The notes: generated by a model from the sequence alone, not told the origin. A DNA stretch of 6,165 nt from Paracoccaceae bacterium (GCA_002400675.1 NVQY01000222.1:1-6165), one strand, 5' to 3'; shown: positions 1 through 5,996, counted from the stretch's first letter. Made by a program: numbers and translations.

Positions 1-1
1 A

Positions 2-658
2 GTATTTACCGCCGAGCATGGCCGCCACGCAGGTGTCGTGCGCGGCGGTGCCAGCCGCAAAATAGCCCCCATTTTACAGCCCGGCGCACAGCTTGAAGTA
101 ACCTGGCGCGCCCGTCTGGAAGAACATTTGGGGGTCTTTACCGTTGAGCCGGTCAAAAGCCGCGCGGCGGCTGTGATGTCGGATCGGCTGGCGCTGGCCG
201 GGTTGAACGCAGTGACCGGATTACTAAGTTATTGCCTGCCGGAACGTGAACCACATCCGCAACTTTACACCCGGACCATCACCTTGCTTGACCTGATGGG
301 AACTTCGGATGTGTGGCCGCTGGCTTATCTCAGATGGGAACTCGCGTTGCTGGACGATATGGGTTTTGGGCTGGATCTGACGTGTTGCGCCGTCACCGGA
401 TCACTGGATGATCTGGCGTATGTGTCACCGCGAACCGGACGCGCGGTCAGTGTCGAAGGGGCCGCTGATTGGGCGGATAAGCTGCTGCCATTACCCCAAA
501 GCCTGTTGGGTCATGGCAATGGCGATCTGGCGGACATCAGCGAAGGTTTGATCACCACCGGATTTTTTCTAAAGAACCGATTGGCGCACCAGCTGTCAGA
601 CAGACCTGTACCGGCAGCCAGACAACGGCTGGTGGATGCAATCGCGCGTCAGGGCTGA
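2..658 (+). CDS. recO: DNA repair protein RecO, 3' part (5' end outside window)
   Basis: RecO works in the RecFOR pathway, helping load RecA onto SSB-coated single-stranded DNA and annealing strands during gap repair. The frame is open from base 2, and the visible 218 residues begin [20 protein letters not shown], the end of the N-terminal OB-fold typical of alphaproteobacterial RecO. The C-terminal helical part follows, with the recognisable stretches [39 protein letters not shown] and the late [11 protein letters not shown]. RecO is usually about 240 residues, so only about 20-25 N-terminal codons are missing. An internal ATG at 38 is not the start, because conserved sequence continues upstream of it. 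The gene ends in TGA at 656-658, inside the 3' end of the convergent META-domain gene. No intrinsic terminator is visible after it. Identification is by sequence recognition and is firm. Confidence 0.95.
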   Translation, partial: VFTAEHGRHAGVVRGGASRKIAPILQPGAQLEVTWRARLEEHLGVFTVEPVKSRAAAVMSDRLALAGLNAVTGLLSYCLPEREPHPQLYTRTITLLDLMGTSDVWPLAYLRWELALLDDMGFGLDLTCCAVTGSLDDLAYVSPRTGRAVSVEGAADWADKLLPLPQSLLGHGNGDLADISEGLITTGFFLKNRLAHQLSDRPVPAARQRLVDAIARQG

Positions 659-1041
659 GAGGTGCGAAATATCATTTCCCGGCCAGCGTCATCGCGCAAG
701 ATTACTGTGTCGCCGAACGTCTCAATCTGGGACATGCCTGACAGGGCCGCGAAGAATTCGATTTCGAGTGTCAGATCAGAGCAGGCCGCGCGGGTGGCCC
801 GGATCGCGCCAATATCCACCCACGGGTAGGGCGCTGATTGGCTCGCGCCATAGCTGTTGCATGGCCCTTTGCCGGTAATGCTGCCCTGTTCCGGGAATGA
901 AATCGTTGCCCTGGCATTAAATGCAGCGCCGTCCATTTCAACCAAATGATAGGTAGCACCGGGGTCAGCGTAGCCCGAGACGGTTTCGTCTTTCAGGCAA
1001 CCAGCCAGCAGGATCGGAATGGATAAGAAAAATCGTAACAT
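649..1041 (-). CDS. META-domain (HslJ-like) putative lipoprotein
   Basis: This is a 130-residue protein with a very short lipoprotein signal: [10 protein letters not shown] then lipobox L12-A13-G14-C15, so it is probably lipidated at Cys15 and anchored in the cell envelope. Residues ~30-127 form a META domain. The diagnostic stretches are G59-P-C-N-S-Y64, A82-T-R-A-A-C87 and the E93-I-E-F-F-A-A-L helix, followed by a beta-rich tail ([15 protein letters not shown]). The paired cysteines 61 and 87 are a common META feature and could form a disulfide. META proteins such as E. coli HslJ are linked to stress or antibiotic tolerance, but no biochemical activity is established, so function here is open. 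The gene lies 65 nt downstream of the chimeric gene on the same strand and runs into recO, overlapping it tail to tail by 10 nt. The ATG start has no strong Shine-Dalgarno sequence. Confidence 0.88.
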   Translation of the reverse strand: MLRFFLSIPILLAGCLKDETVSGYADPGATYHLVEMDGAAFNARATISFPEQGSITGKGPCNSYGASQSAPYPWVDIGAIRATRAACSDLTLEIEFFAALSGMSQIETFGDTVILRDDAGREMIFRTSQP

Positions 1042-1052
1042 AGAGCTACTTT

Positions 1053-1102
1053 GATGCGACGCGAATAAATACGCAAGTCAGGATTTAGTGACCAATCGCA
1101 TC
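1053..1102. repeat. 7-bp inverted repeat in the gap upstream of the META gene
   Basis: The 65-nt gap between the chimeric gene and the META gene holds perfect 7-bp arms, GATGCGA at 1053-1059 and TCGCATC at 1096-1102, separated by 36 nt. Read on the minus strand, the AT-rich middle contains TTGGTC and, 18 nt later, TATTTA, a weak sigma-70-like pair that could serve the META gene. The arms are far apart for one operator and there is no T-tract, so a terminator is unlikely. It may be chance. Confidence 0.25.
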
Positions 1103-1106
1103 GGTT

Positions 1107-2147
1107 TCAGACCAAATCGTTTTCAACCAAAAAAGCAGCAGTTTCTTGAATGCTATCAGCGGCTGGAATAAATTCCATACCAAAAATTTCCTGGGCGCGG
1201 GCGTTGGAGACCTCAATCTTCTTACCCAGAATAGGCACCACCTGTCGTATCGATTTATCGAAAATTGCCAGTAACCGCACCATGAAATTTGGCGCTGGCA
1301 GCGTCACTATTTTACGATCAGGAAACTGCGCTTTCAGCATTTTCGCAATGTCCATGAACCACAAAAACCCGTCTACGGCCAAAATGCGTTTGCCCACACT
1401 TTCGTCAACCTTCAGCGCGCGTACATGCATTTCGGCGACATCTCGAACGTCAACTATTGGAAATCCGAAATTTGGAATCATCGGGTCTTTGGCAGTAAGA
1501 AGTCGCTGTACAATAGATACCGACGTGCCAAAATTATTGTCCAGTGGCGGCCCCGTTACAAGAACCGGATTAATTGTTGTCAGCGAAATTTCTGGTGCTT
1601 CATCGGTTACGAAATTCCATGCCGCCCTTTCAGCCAGTGTCTTTGACTTGCCATAGGGTGTGACTGCAGCGTGGTTCAGGTCTGTCCAGTTTTCTTCGTC
1701 ATAGGCAGTTTTTCCGGGGGCCAGGTCGCTGTCCATCACCGCAACCGCTGAGGATGTCATCACCACCCGTTTTATGCCAGCCGCTTTGGCAGCGCGCAGC
1801 GCGCGCAAGGCGCCATCGACATCTTGTGAGGTGAAGGCGAGGTTGACCTCGGCATTTTCAATGATCCACGCGGCCTCTTTTGCATGCAGCTTGGCGTTGA
1901 TCGGCACAGCGGCGGCACCTGCAAACCAGATGCCGTACATGGCCTCAAGATATTGGGTGCGGTTGGTCATGAAAATCGCCACGCGGTCGCCCTTGCCGAT
2001 GCCATGATCCGCCTGCAATGCCGCGCCAATGGCGGCGGCGCGCGCGGCGAAGGTTTGGTAATCCGCCACCACATCCAGCCCTTGCAACAGGGCAGGCGTG
2101 TCAGGTTTCAAGCGCGCTGTGCGCACCAGCCATTCGCCCGGGTTCAA
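1107..2147 (-). CDS. Chimeric protein: N-terminus of acyl-CoA synthetase fused to C-terminal part of an extended SDR; probably non-functional
   Basis: The 346 residues come from two families. Residues 1-~108 match the start of an AMP-forming acyl-CoA ligase: MNPGEWLVRTARLKPDTPAL, GIGKGDRVAIFMTNRTQYLE, GIWFAGAAAVPINAKLHAKE. They stop before the Thr/Ser/Gly-rich ATP-binding P-loop and all later ligase motifs. From ~109 the protein is a dihydroflavonol-reductase-like SDR: GIKRVVMTSS, Y165-G-K-S-K169 (the YxxxK pair), INPVLVTGPPLDNNFGTS and VDVRDVAEMHVRALKV. It lacks the first ~95 residues of that family, including the GxxGxxG NAD(P)-binding loop. Neither half keeps its cofactor site, so normal activity of either enzyme is unlikely. 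The start is TTG at 2147-2145, sharing TTGA with the thiolase stop, with GAGGCGG 7 nt upstream. The starting sequence MNPGEWLVRT looks like a genuine ligase N-terminus. GC content is about 72% at 1981-2040 but 40-50% over sampled lines between 1141 and 1620, consistent with two origins. The alternative is a selected novel fusion. Confidence 0.88.
   Translation of the reverse strand: MNPGEWLVRTARLKPDTPALLQGLDVVADYQTFAARAAAIGAALQADHGIGKGDRVAIFMTNRTQYLEAMYGIWFAGAAAVPINAKLHAKEAAWIIENAEVNLAFTSQDVDGALRALRAAKAAGIKRVVMTSSAVAVMDSDLAPGKTAYDEENWTDLNHAAVTPYGKSKTLAERAAWNFVTDEAPEISLTTINPVLVTGPPLDNNFGTSVSIVQRLLTAKDPMIPNFGFPIVDVRDVAEMHVRALKVDESVGKRILAVDGFLWFMDIAKMLKAQFPDRKIVTLPAPNFMVRLLAIFDKSIRQVVPILGKKIEVSNARAQEIFGMEFIPAADSIQETAAFLVENDLV
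1800..1830 (-). other. Fusion junction between ligase and SDR segments
   Basis: Approximate join inside the chimeric gene, covering residues ~106-116. The minus-strand protein passes from ligase-like AEVNLAFTSQ into SDR-like DVDGALRALRAAKAAGIKR. Both parent families commonly have a D-V-x-x-A-L or V-D-G-T-L type sequence here, so a few bases of microhomology could have guided the recombination. That is inference. The exact base of the join cannot be fixed without the intact parental genes. Confidence 0.6.
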
Positions 2148-3307
2148 TTCACCGCCTCGGCCTCAAGGATAGAGCAGTAATTGGCCACGCCCGAGCCACC
2201 CATATTGAACACGCAGCCCAGTGTCGCGCCGTCTTTTTGCATGGCGCCAGCCTCCCCCGTCAGTTGCGCGGATGTAAGCGCGTGCATGGAAACACCGGTG
2301 GCGCCCACGGGATGGCCCTTGGCCTTGAGACCGCCTGAAAGATTGACCGGCAGGGTGCCATCGGCAAACACTGTGCCATCCAAAATGGCGCGCGCACCTT
2401 GGCCTTGTTCGGCCAGCCCCATGGCCTCATAAACCAGCAATTCGGCGATGGTGAAACAATCGTGCACCTCGGCCACGTCCAGATCGTCAACGGTGATCCC
2501 GGCGCGGTCATATGCGGCGTGAATGGCGCGGCGCGGGCCCTCGAAGGCCAGCACGTCGCGCTGTGACATGGCCATCACGTCATTGACCTGCGCCACGGCG
2601 CGCATGCGCACCGCCTTGGCCATGCCGCCCACCACATCATCGGCCACCAGAACCAGCGCCGCCGCCCCGTCCGACACCAGCGAGCAATCGGTTTTCTTCA
2701 GCGGCGCGGCGATGATCGGGTTGCGTTCGGACACGGTGGCGCAAAATGCCTCGTCCATGGGTTTTTGCAACTGTGCCAGTGGGTTATTGACCGAATTGCC
2801 GTGGTTTTTGGCGGCGATTTTCGCCAAAGCGCCGCTGTGATCGCCGTATTTTTCGAAATAGGCAGAGGCAAATTGCGCGAACACGCCGGGGAACGACAGG
2901 CCGGCCTCTTCTTTTTGATACGAGGCATGGCCCAGCGCCACTGTCACTTCGGGGATCGACAGATGGGTCATCTTTTCTACGCCGATCACCAGCGCGATGC
3001 GGGCATCCCCGGCCAGAATCGCCTGACGCGCGGCAAACACCGCCGCCGAGCCTGAGGCACAGGCGTTTTCCAGCCGGGTCGCCGGTTTATAGCGCAAACC
3101 GGGATCAATCCCCATCGCCAGCGATGACGGAAAGCCATCCGCCACCATGCCGCCGTTGAAATGCCCGACCCAGATGCCGTCTACATCCGCGCCGGAGATG
3201 CCTGCGTCGCGCAAGGCCTCTTGTCCGGCGGCGATAACCAGATCTTCAACGCTTTGATCAGGCAGTTTGCCGAATTTCGTGTGGCCCCAGCCGGTGATGT
3301 TAACCAT
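2144..3307 (-). CDS. Thiolase / acetyl-CoA acetyltransferase, SCP-x type
   Basis: A 387-residue thiolase-fold enzyme, full length for the SCP-x-type group. Known family chemistry is reversible Claisen condensation or thiolytic cleavage of 3-oxoacyl-CoA, in the cytoplasm. The nucleophile is Cys83 in N-A-C-A-S-G-S (residues 81-87). The later motifs are H282-D-C-F285, characteristic of SCP2-type thiolases, and G-G-L-K-A-K-G-H-P-V-G-A-T-G with His332 (325-338). The end G364-C-V-F-N-M-G-G-S-G373 fits the CoA-side loop. All key residues are present, so it should be active, but the physiological acyl chain is not shown. ATG at 3307 has AGGAG 6 nt upstream and a promoter-like element in the preceding gap. 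It overlaps the chimeric gene by 4 nt, so the two are probably co-transcribed. Such thiolases often neighbour a DUF35 Zn-ribbon/OB-fold partner and an acyl-CoA ligase. No DUF35 gene is seen here, and only a ligase stub remains. Confidence 0.94.
   Translation of the reverse strand: MVNITGWGHTKFGKLPDQSVEDLVIAAGQEALRDAGISGADVDGIWVGHFNGGMVADGFPSSLAMGIDPGLRYKPATRLENACASGSAAVFAARQAILAGDARIALVIGVEKMTHLSIPEVTVALGHASYQKEEAGLSFPGVFAQFASAYFEKYGDHSGALAKIAAKNHGNSVNNPLAQLQKPMDEAFCATVSERNPIIAAPLKKTDCSLVSDGAAALVLVADDVVGGMAKAVRMRAVAQVNDVMAMSQRDVLAFEGPRRAIHAAYDRAGITVDDLDVAEVHDCFTIAELLVYEAMGLAEQGQGARAILDGTVFADGTLPVNLSGGLKAKGHPVGATGVSMHALTSAQLTGEAGAMQKDGATLGCVFNMGGSGVANYCSILEAEAVN
2152..2158 (-). promoter_or_regulatory. 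Ribosome binding site for the TTG start of the chimeric gene
   Basis: On the minus strand GAGGCGG lies 7 nt before TTG (2147-2145), within the last codons of the thiolase gene. It supports the unusual TTG start and translational coupling through the 4-nt TTGA overlap. Confidence 0.6.
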
Positions 3308-3313
3308 TGTGTG

Positions 3314-3318
3314 CTCCT
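3314..3318 (-). promoter_or_regulatory. Shine-Dalgarno sequence of the thiolase gene
   Basis: AGGAG on the minus strand, 6 nt before the ATG at 3307. This is the best ribosome binding site in the window and it fixes the thiolase start. Confidence 0.75.
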
Positions 3319-3332
3319 GTCAGGTTGGGCGC

Positions 3333-3362
3333 ATTAAACCACCCCACCCGGCCAGAGATCAA
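3333..3362 (-). promoter_or_regulatory. Candidate sigma-70-type promoter for the thiolase unit
   Basis: On the minus strand, TTGATC (3362-3357; 4 of 6 match to TTGACA) is followed after 18 nt by TTTAAT (3338-3333; 5 of 6 match to TATAAT). Transcription would start near 3326, giving a leader of roughly 20 nt that includes the AGGAG. It suggests that the thiolase and chimeric genes form their own unit rather than depending on read-through from the glycosyltransferase gene. Found by eye only. Confidence 0.45.
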
Positions 3363-3363
3363 T

Positions 3364-3379
3364 CGCGTAGAACTACGCG
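3364..3379 (-). terminator. Perfect hairpin directly after the glycosyltransferase-methyltransferase gene
   Basis: CGCGTA-GTTC-TACGCG on the minus strand forms a perfect 6-bp stem (7 bp if the loop closes tighter). It begins one base after the TGA stop of the 3381-5192 gene. It is not followed by a run of T (next bases attgatctc), so it is not a classical intrinsic terminator. It could be a weak terminator, an mRNA 3'-end stabiliser, or a site overlapping the thiolase -35 element. Confidence 0.4.
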
Positions 3380-3380
3380 G

Positions 3381-5192
3381 TCAGACCGGTTTTGAGACCA
3401 TGACGCGCAGCTGTTTTCCGGCCTCGGTCAGCACTGAAACCTTGCCGATACCGGACAGTTTTTCCATCTGTTCGCCCGATGTGGCCCGGCGCAGATCCAG
3501 AATGATATGGCCCCCTGGGGCGACCTTTTGCGCAAAGAACGACAGGTAGATATCCACCGGAAAATGAAATCCGCAGGCCAGAAAACTGACCGCAAGGTCA
3601 ACCGGTTCAATCGCCATGATGTCATCATTGCCGGGATTCAGCCGGGTGATATCCCCGGCCTTGACGCCGTTCCTTGTGAGGAAATCCACCGCCTTGGACA
3701 GGTTGGAATAGGCCGATCCTTCGTCGTTGAAGCCGAAATGCCGGTGGTCGTTGTCTTCGAGGTCGATCAACGTGATCGCGGTGCCATAGGTTTGAGCCAT
3801 GAACAGATCAAAAAGAGCATACCCGCAGCCGATATCAGCGATGGACCCGGTTTTTATCTTGTCCAGAACCGGGCGCATGTGATCGAATTCCTCGCCAATG
3901 ACCCGCGTCGCACGCATGGCCAGAGCCTCGCCCTTTTCGGCGACGATGGATTTCAGCGGCATGGTTGACCCGTTTGACCACTCTTTGATCAGGCGGCCAC
4001 TTTTGGGAACATCGAACAGGATTTCAGACCGTTGCAGGATGAAATTCAGGTAATCCTGATCATCGAACATCGAATAATCGAGCTTTGCGGCGTCAATGTT
4101 ATGGGCTTGGGCTGTCATTTCTGGTTTCTTTTCCGTTTCTTTCGGGGATGGCTTTGACGCCTCGATCACCTCTTGGCGGCACTCCTTGATATAGCTTTTT
4201 TCCACCAGATACTTGCGCGACAGGCTGTCGATGGACACGCCTTCGCGTAATGCTTCGGTGCCGATTTGGGTGCGAAAATCCGGGTCGTTGGCCTTTTCGT
4301 GCTGTTTGACGATCTTGGTCGGGATCGGCGCCGCCTTGGGGTCGATGCCGTGTTTGACCAACAGCTTGTCCATGAAACTGCCGCGACGGGGCCTGTTTTT
4401 TTCCTTTTCTTCCAGCCGGGGTTTCATCCGACGGGCCCAGAAATGCACGCCAAAGGTCTTGTCGGTCATTTCTTCTTCGGGGTTAAAGCGGCTGATGATC
4501 AGATGGTTACGGTTCTTGTAAGAGACCGGATAAAACGCCTCTTTCGGCTGTGCGTGGTCAATTTCGCCTGTCTCTTTCAGGAAATGCGTGACCGACGCCG
4601 GGCCGGTAAAGCCCCAGTTCTGTTCGGTCATATGCACCGGTTTGCCGGCCTTCTTCTCGGCTTCCAATTCGTCGCGCTGCCAATCGTCAAGCCACGGGCC
4701 GATGGCATATTCATCCTCAAAGAACGCAAGCAGCTGGGTCAGGGTGTCACAATCGCGCGGCAGCCCCAGAACGGCATTGCAGACGAGGTCCTTTTTCTCC
4801 CAGCCGAAAACGAACTCGGACTCGAAATCAAAAGGCCGATAGCAATAGATATCCGCATCAACCCAGATCTTGTCGGTCTTTTTCAGCAGTTGCAGCCGCC
4901 ACATATCGGCGTGGATCGCCGGACTGCCGGTGCGGGCGTGTTTCAACATCGGCTCGCCCGGAAAAATGTCGCTGGCATCGGCGGTTTCGACCCCATCGGG
5001 GACGTTGTCGATCTTGCCATAACTATACAGCGTGATGTGATGCCCGGCGTCAGCAAACGACTTGAGACACAGCTGTTCGAGCCATGACAGACGCCCGCCA
5101 ATCCACAGACTCGCAATTTCAGGAAGGTTCGCCAATGTCTTATCGCCCCGTATCTTAGCCTTCTTGCCAGTGGCATCCGGGCTGGTTTTCAT
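3381..5192 (-). CDS. Bifunctional glycosyltransferase (DXD type) - SAM-dependent methyltransferase
   Basis: From the ATG at 5192 the protein has 603 residues in three parts. Residues ~25-255 form a GT32-like glycosyltransferase: S28-L-W-I-G-G33, GHHITLYSY, HADMWRLQLL, then W-V-D112-A-D114, the metal and nucleotide-sugar binding DXD, N192-W-G-F-T-G-P198 and G248-V-H-F-W. Residues ~260-375 are a Lys/Glu-rich linker with a helix-turn-helix-like stretch. Residues ~375-603 form a class I methyltransferase: SAM motif D453-I-G-C-G-Y-A-L-F461, acidic LIDLED (475-480) and late PGGHIILDLR (559-568). It probably transfers a sugar and methylates a glycan or lipid-linked sugar in the cytoplasm; donor and acceptor are unknown. 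No signal peptide or membrane segment is evident. The frame stays open upstream to a TTG at 5249 (622 residues). I prefer the ATG, which has GGGG 10 nt upstream and leaves room for a promoter, but GTG at 5216 or TTG at 5219 remain possible. It is divergent from the PAS-LuxR gene. Confidence 0.88.
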   Translation of the reverse strand: MKTSPDATGKKAKIRGDKTLANLPEIASLWIGGRLSWLEQLCLKSFADAGHHITLYSYGKIDNVPDGVETADASDIFPGEPMLKHARTGSPAIHADMWRLQLLKKTDKIWVDADIYCYRPFDFESEFVFGWEKKDLVCNAVLGLPRDCDTLTQLLAFFEDEYAIGPWLDDWQRDELEAEKKAGKPVHMTEQNWGFTGPASVTHFLKETGEIDHAQPKEAFYPVSYKNRNHLIISRFNPEEEMTDKTFGVHFWARRMKPRLEEKEKNRPRRGSFMDKLLVKHGIDPKAAPIPTKIVKQHEKANDPDFRTQIGTEALREGVSIDSLSRKYLVEKSYIKECRQEVIEASKPSPKETEKKPEMTAQAHNIDAAKLDYSMFDDQDYLNFILQRSEILFDVPKSGRLIKEWSNGSTMPLKSIVAEKGEALAMRATRVIGEEFDHMRPVLDKIKTGSIADIGCGYALFDLFMAQTYGTAITLIDLEDNDHRHFGFNDEGSAYSNLSKAVDFLTRNGVKAGDITRLNPGNDDIMAIEPVDLAVSFLACGFHFPVDIYLSFFAQKVAPGGHIILDLRRATSGEQMEKLSGIGKVSVLTEAGKQLRVMVSKPV

Positions 5193-5257
5193 TGATGAAT
5201 AGCCCCGATCGACCACCAAAATCAATTCCCCGCAGCAAAAGTCGCGCAACAGGTGTG

Positions 5258-5287
5258 CCTGACAAGAGTCACCCCTGATCTGTCAGG
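5258..5287. promoter_or_regulatory. Inverted repeat (candidate operator) between divergent genes
   Basis: Perfect 7-bp arms CCTGACA (5258-5264) and TGTCAGG (5281-5287) are separated by 16 nt, a centre-to-centre distance of 23 bp, about two helical turns. A smaller dyad, CAGG-TGTG-CCTG (5250-5261), abuts the left arm. The element lies between the glycosyltransferase-methyltransferase gene and the PAS-LuxR gene, upstream of both preferred starts. A dimeric regulator, possibly the adjacent LuxR-type protein itself, could bind here. That assignment is inference. Confidence 0.4.
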
Positions 5288-5340
5288 ACGCGATGCGGGG
5301 ACGCCTTTTAATCGTGCGATATCTGCGGCATGTTGAAAAG

Positions 5341-5877
5341 ATGAGCGACATAGCCTTTGAACACGCACCAATCGGGTTGGCCGAGTTGGAAAACCGGATC
5401 ATCCGGCGCTGCAATGCGCAGTTCGCAACGATTTTTGGCGGCGCGCGCGACGGGTACACGGATCGCCCACTGGCGCATTTCTATCCCTCACAGGCGGAAT
5501 TTGAACGCATCGGCGCGCGCGGCTTGCGCATCATGCGCGCGACGGGGCGGTATCAGGATGAACGGGTCATGCGGCGCCACAATGGCGATTTGTTCTGGTG
5601 TCGGGTGCGGGGCCAGTCGCTGACCCCGGATGACCCGTTTCGCCATGGCATCTGGTCGTTTGCCGATATTTCCGACGATCGCCCGGTGGTCAACCTGACG
5701 CCGCGCGAACGCGAGGTGGCGATTCTGACCTGCCGGGGGCTTTCGGCCAAGGAAATCGGCCTGTCGCTGGACCTGTCCTATCGCACCATTGAGGCCCATC
5801 GCGCCCGGTTGCTGCAAAAATTTCAGGCCAAAAAACTGCCGGAACTGGTGGCAAAACTGGGCGGAATGCCGTTTTGA
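5341..5877 (+). CDS. PAS domain-containing LuxR-type transcriptional regulator
   Basis: A one-component regulator of 178 residues from the ATG at 5341. Residues ~1-113 form a PAS sensor domain: FEHAPIGLAELENRIIRRCN, then ERIGARGLRIMRATGRYQDE, the DLFWCRVRGQSL strand pair and IWSFADISD. Residues ~117-177 are a LuxR/GerE helix-turn-helix: L119-T-P-R-E-R-E-V, G133-L-S-A-K-E-I-G and the recognition helix S146-Y-R-T-I-E-A-H-R-A-R. There is no phospho-receiver domain and no membrane segment, so it should sense a cytoplasmic signal directly through PAS; the ligand is unknown. The frame extends upstream to an ATG at 5293 (194 residues), which has AGGA only 4 nt before it. The extra 16 basic residues do not look like PAS sequence, so I prefer 5341, although no good Shine-Dalgarno precedes it. 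It is divergent from the glycosyltransferase gene, with an inverted repeat between them. Confidence 0.9.
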   Translation: MSDIAFEHAPIGLAELENRIIRRCNAQFATIFGGARDGYTDRPLAHFYPSQAEFERIGARGLRIMRATGRYQDERVMRRHNGDLFWCRVRGQSLTPDDPFRHGIWSFADISDDRPVVNLTPREREVAILTCRGLSAKEIGLSLDLSYRTIEAHRARLLQKFQAKKLPELVAKLGGMPF

Positions 5878-5934
5878 GGCCGCCCCCCTCGCAATCTGCG
5901 TGCATTTACCCCATGTTAGCCCATGCACAGGCGC

Positions 5935-5963
5935 TTTTCACGCAGGCCAGGTTGCCTTATAAG
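5935..5963 (+). promoter_or_regulatory. Candidate sigma-70-type promoter for accB
   Basis: TTTTCA (5935-5940; 4 of 6 match to TTGACA) and TATAAG (5958-5963; 5 of 6 match to TATAAT) are separated by exactly 17 nt in the 145-nt gap before accB. Transcription would begin near 5970, giving a leader of about 50 nt. Upstream in the same gap, GTGCAT (5900-5905) and ATGCAC (5923-5928) form a 6-bp inverted repeat with 17 nt between arms, a possible but weak operator. Confidence 0.45.
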
Positions 5964-5980
5964 CGCGGAACAATGACAGA

Positions 5981-5996
5981 CCCGCGCCAAGGCGGG
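5981..5996 (+). other. Small GC-rich hairpin in the accB leader
   Basis: CCCGC (5981-5985) and GCGGG (5992-5996) can pair around a 6-nt loop, between the candidate promoter and the ribosome binding site of accB. Five base pairs in GC-rich DNA can easily be chance. No known riboswitch pattern is recognised. Confidence 0.2.

Noticed and set aside
1150..1656. 168-codon open frame on the plus strand
   Set aside because: It is antisense to the SDR half of the chimeric gene, whose protein shows clear family motifs. No recognisable domain is found in the plus-strand product.
1107..2147. A sequencing frameshift as the explanation for the mixed ligase/SDR protein
   Set aside because: A frameshift would leave the missing parts (ligase P-loop, SDR GxxGxxG) in another frame nearby. 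None of the alternative-frame translations in this region contains them, so the missing DNA is truly absent from the window.
4266..5087. 273-codon open frame on the plus strand
   Set aside because: It lies antisense to the well-supported glycosyltransferase domain, its product resembles no family I know, and it has no ribosome binding site. It is a shadow of GC-biased codons.
5878..5890. Possible terminator after the PAS-LuxR gene (GAGG...CCTC)
   Set aside because: Only four base pairs are possible in a C-rich stretch and no T-tract follows.
5488..5928. 146-codon open frame on the minus strand
   Set aside because: It is antisense to the PAS-LuxR gene and low-complexity in character. The plus-strand product has two recognisable domains covering the same bases.
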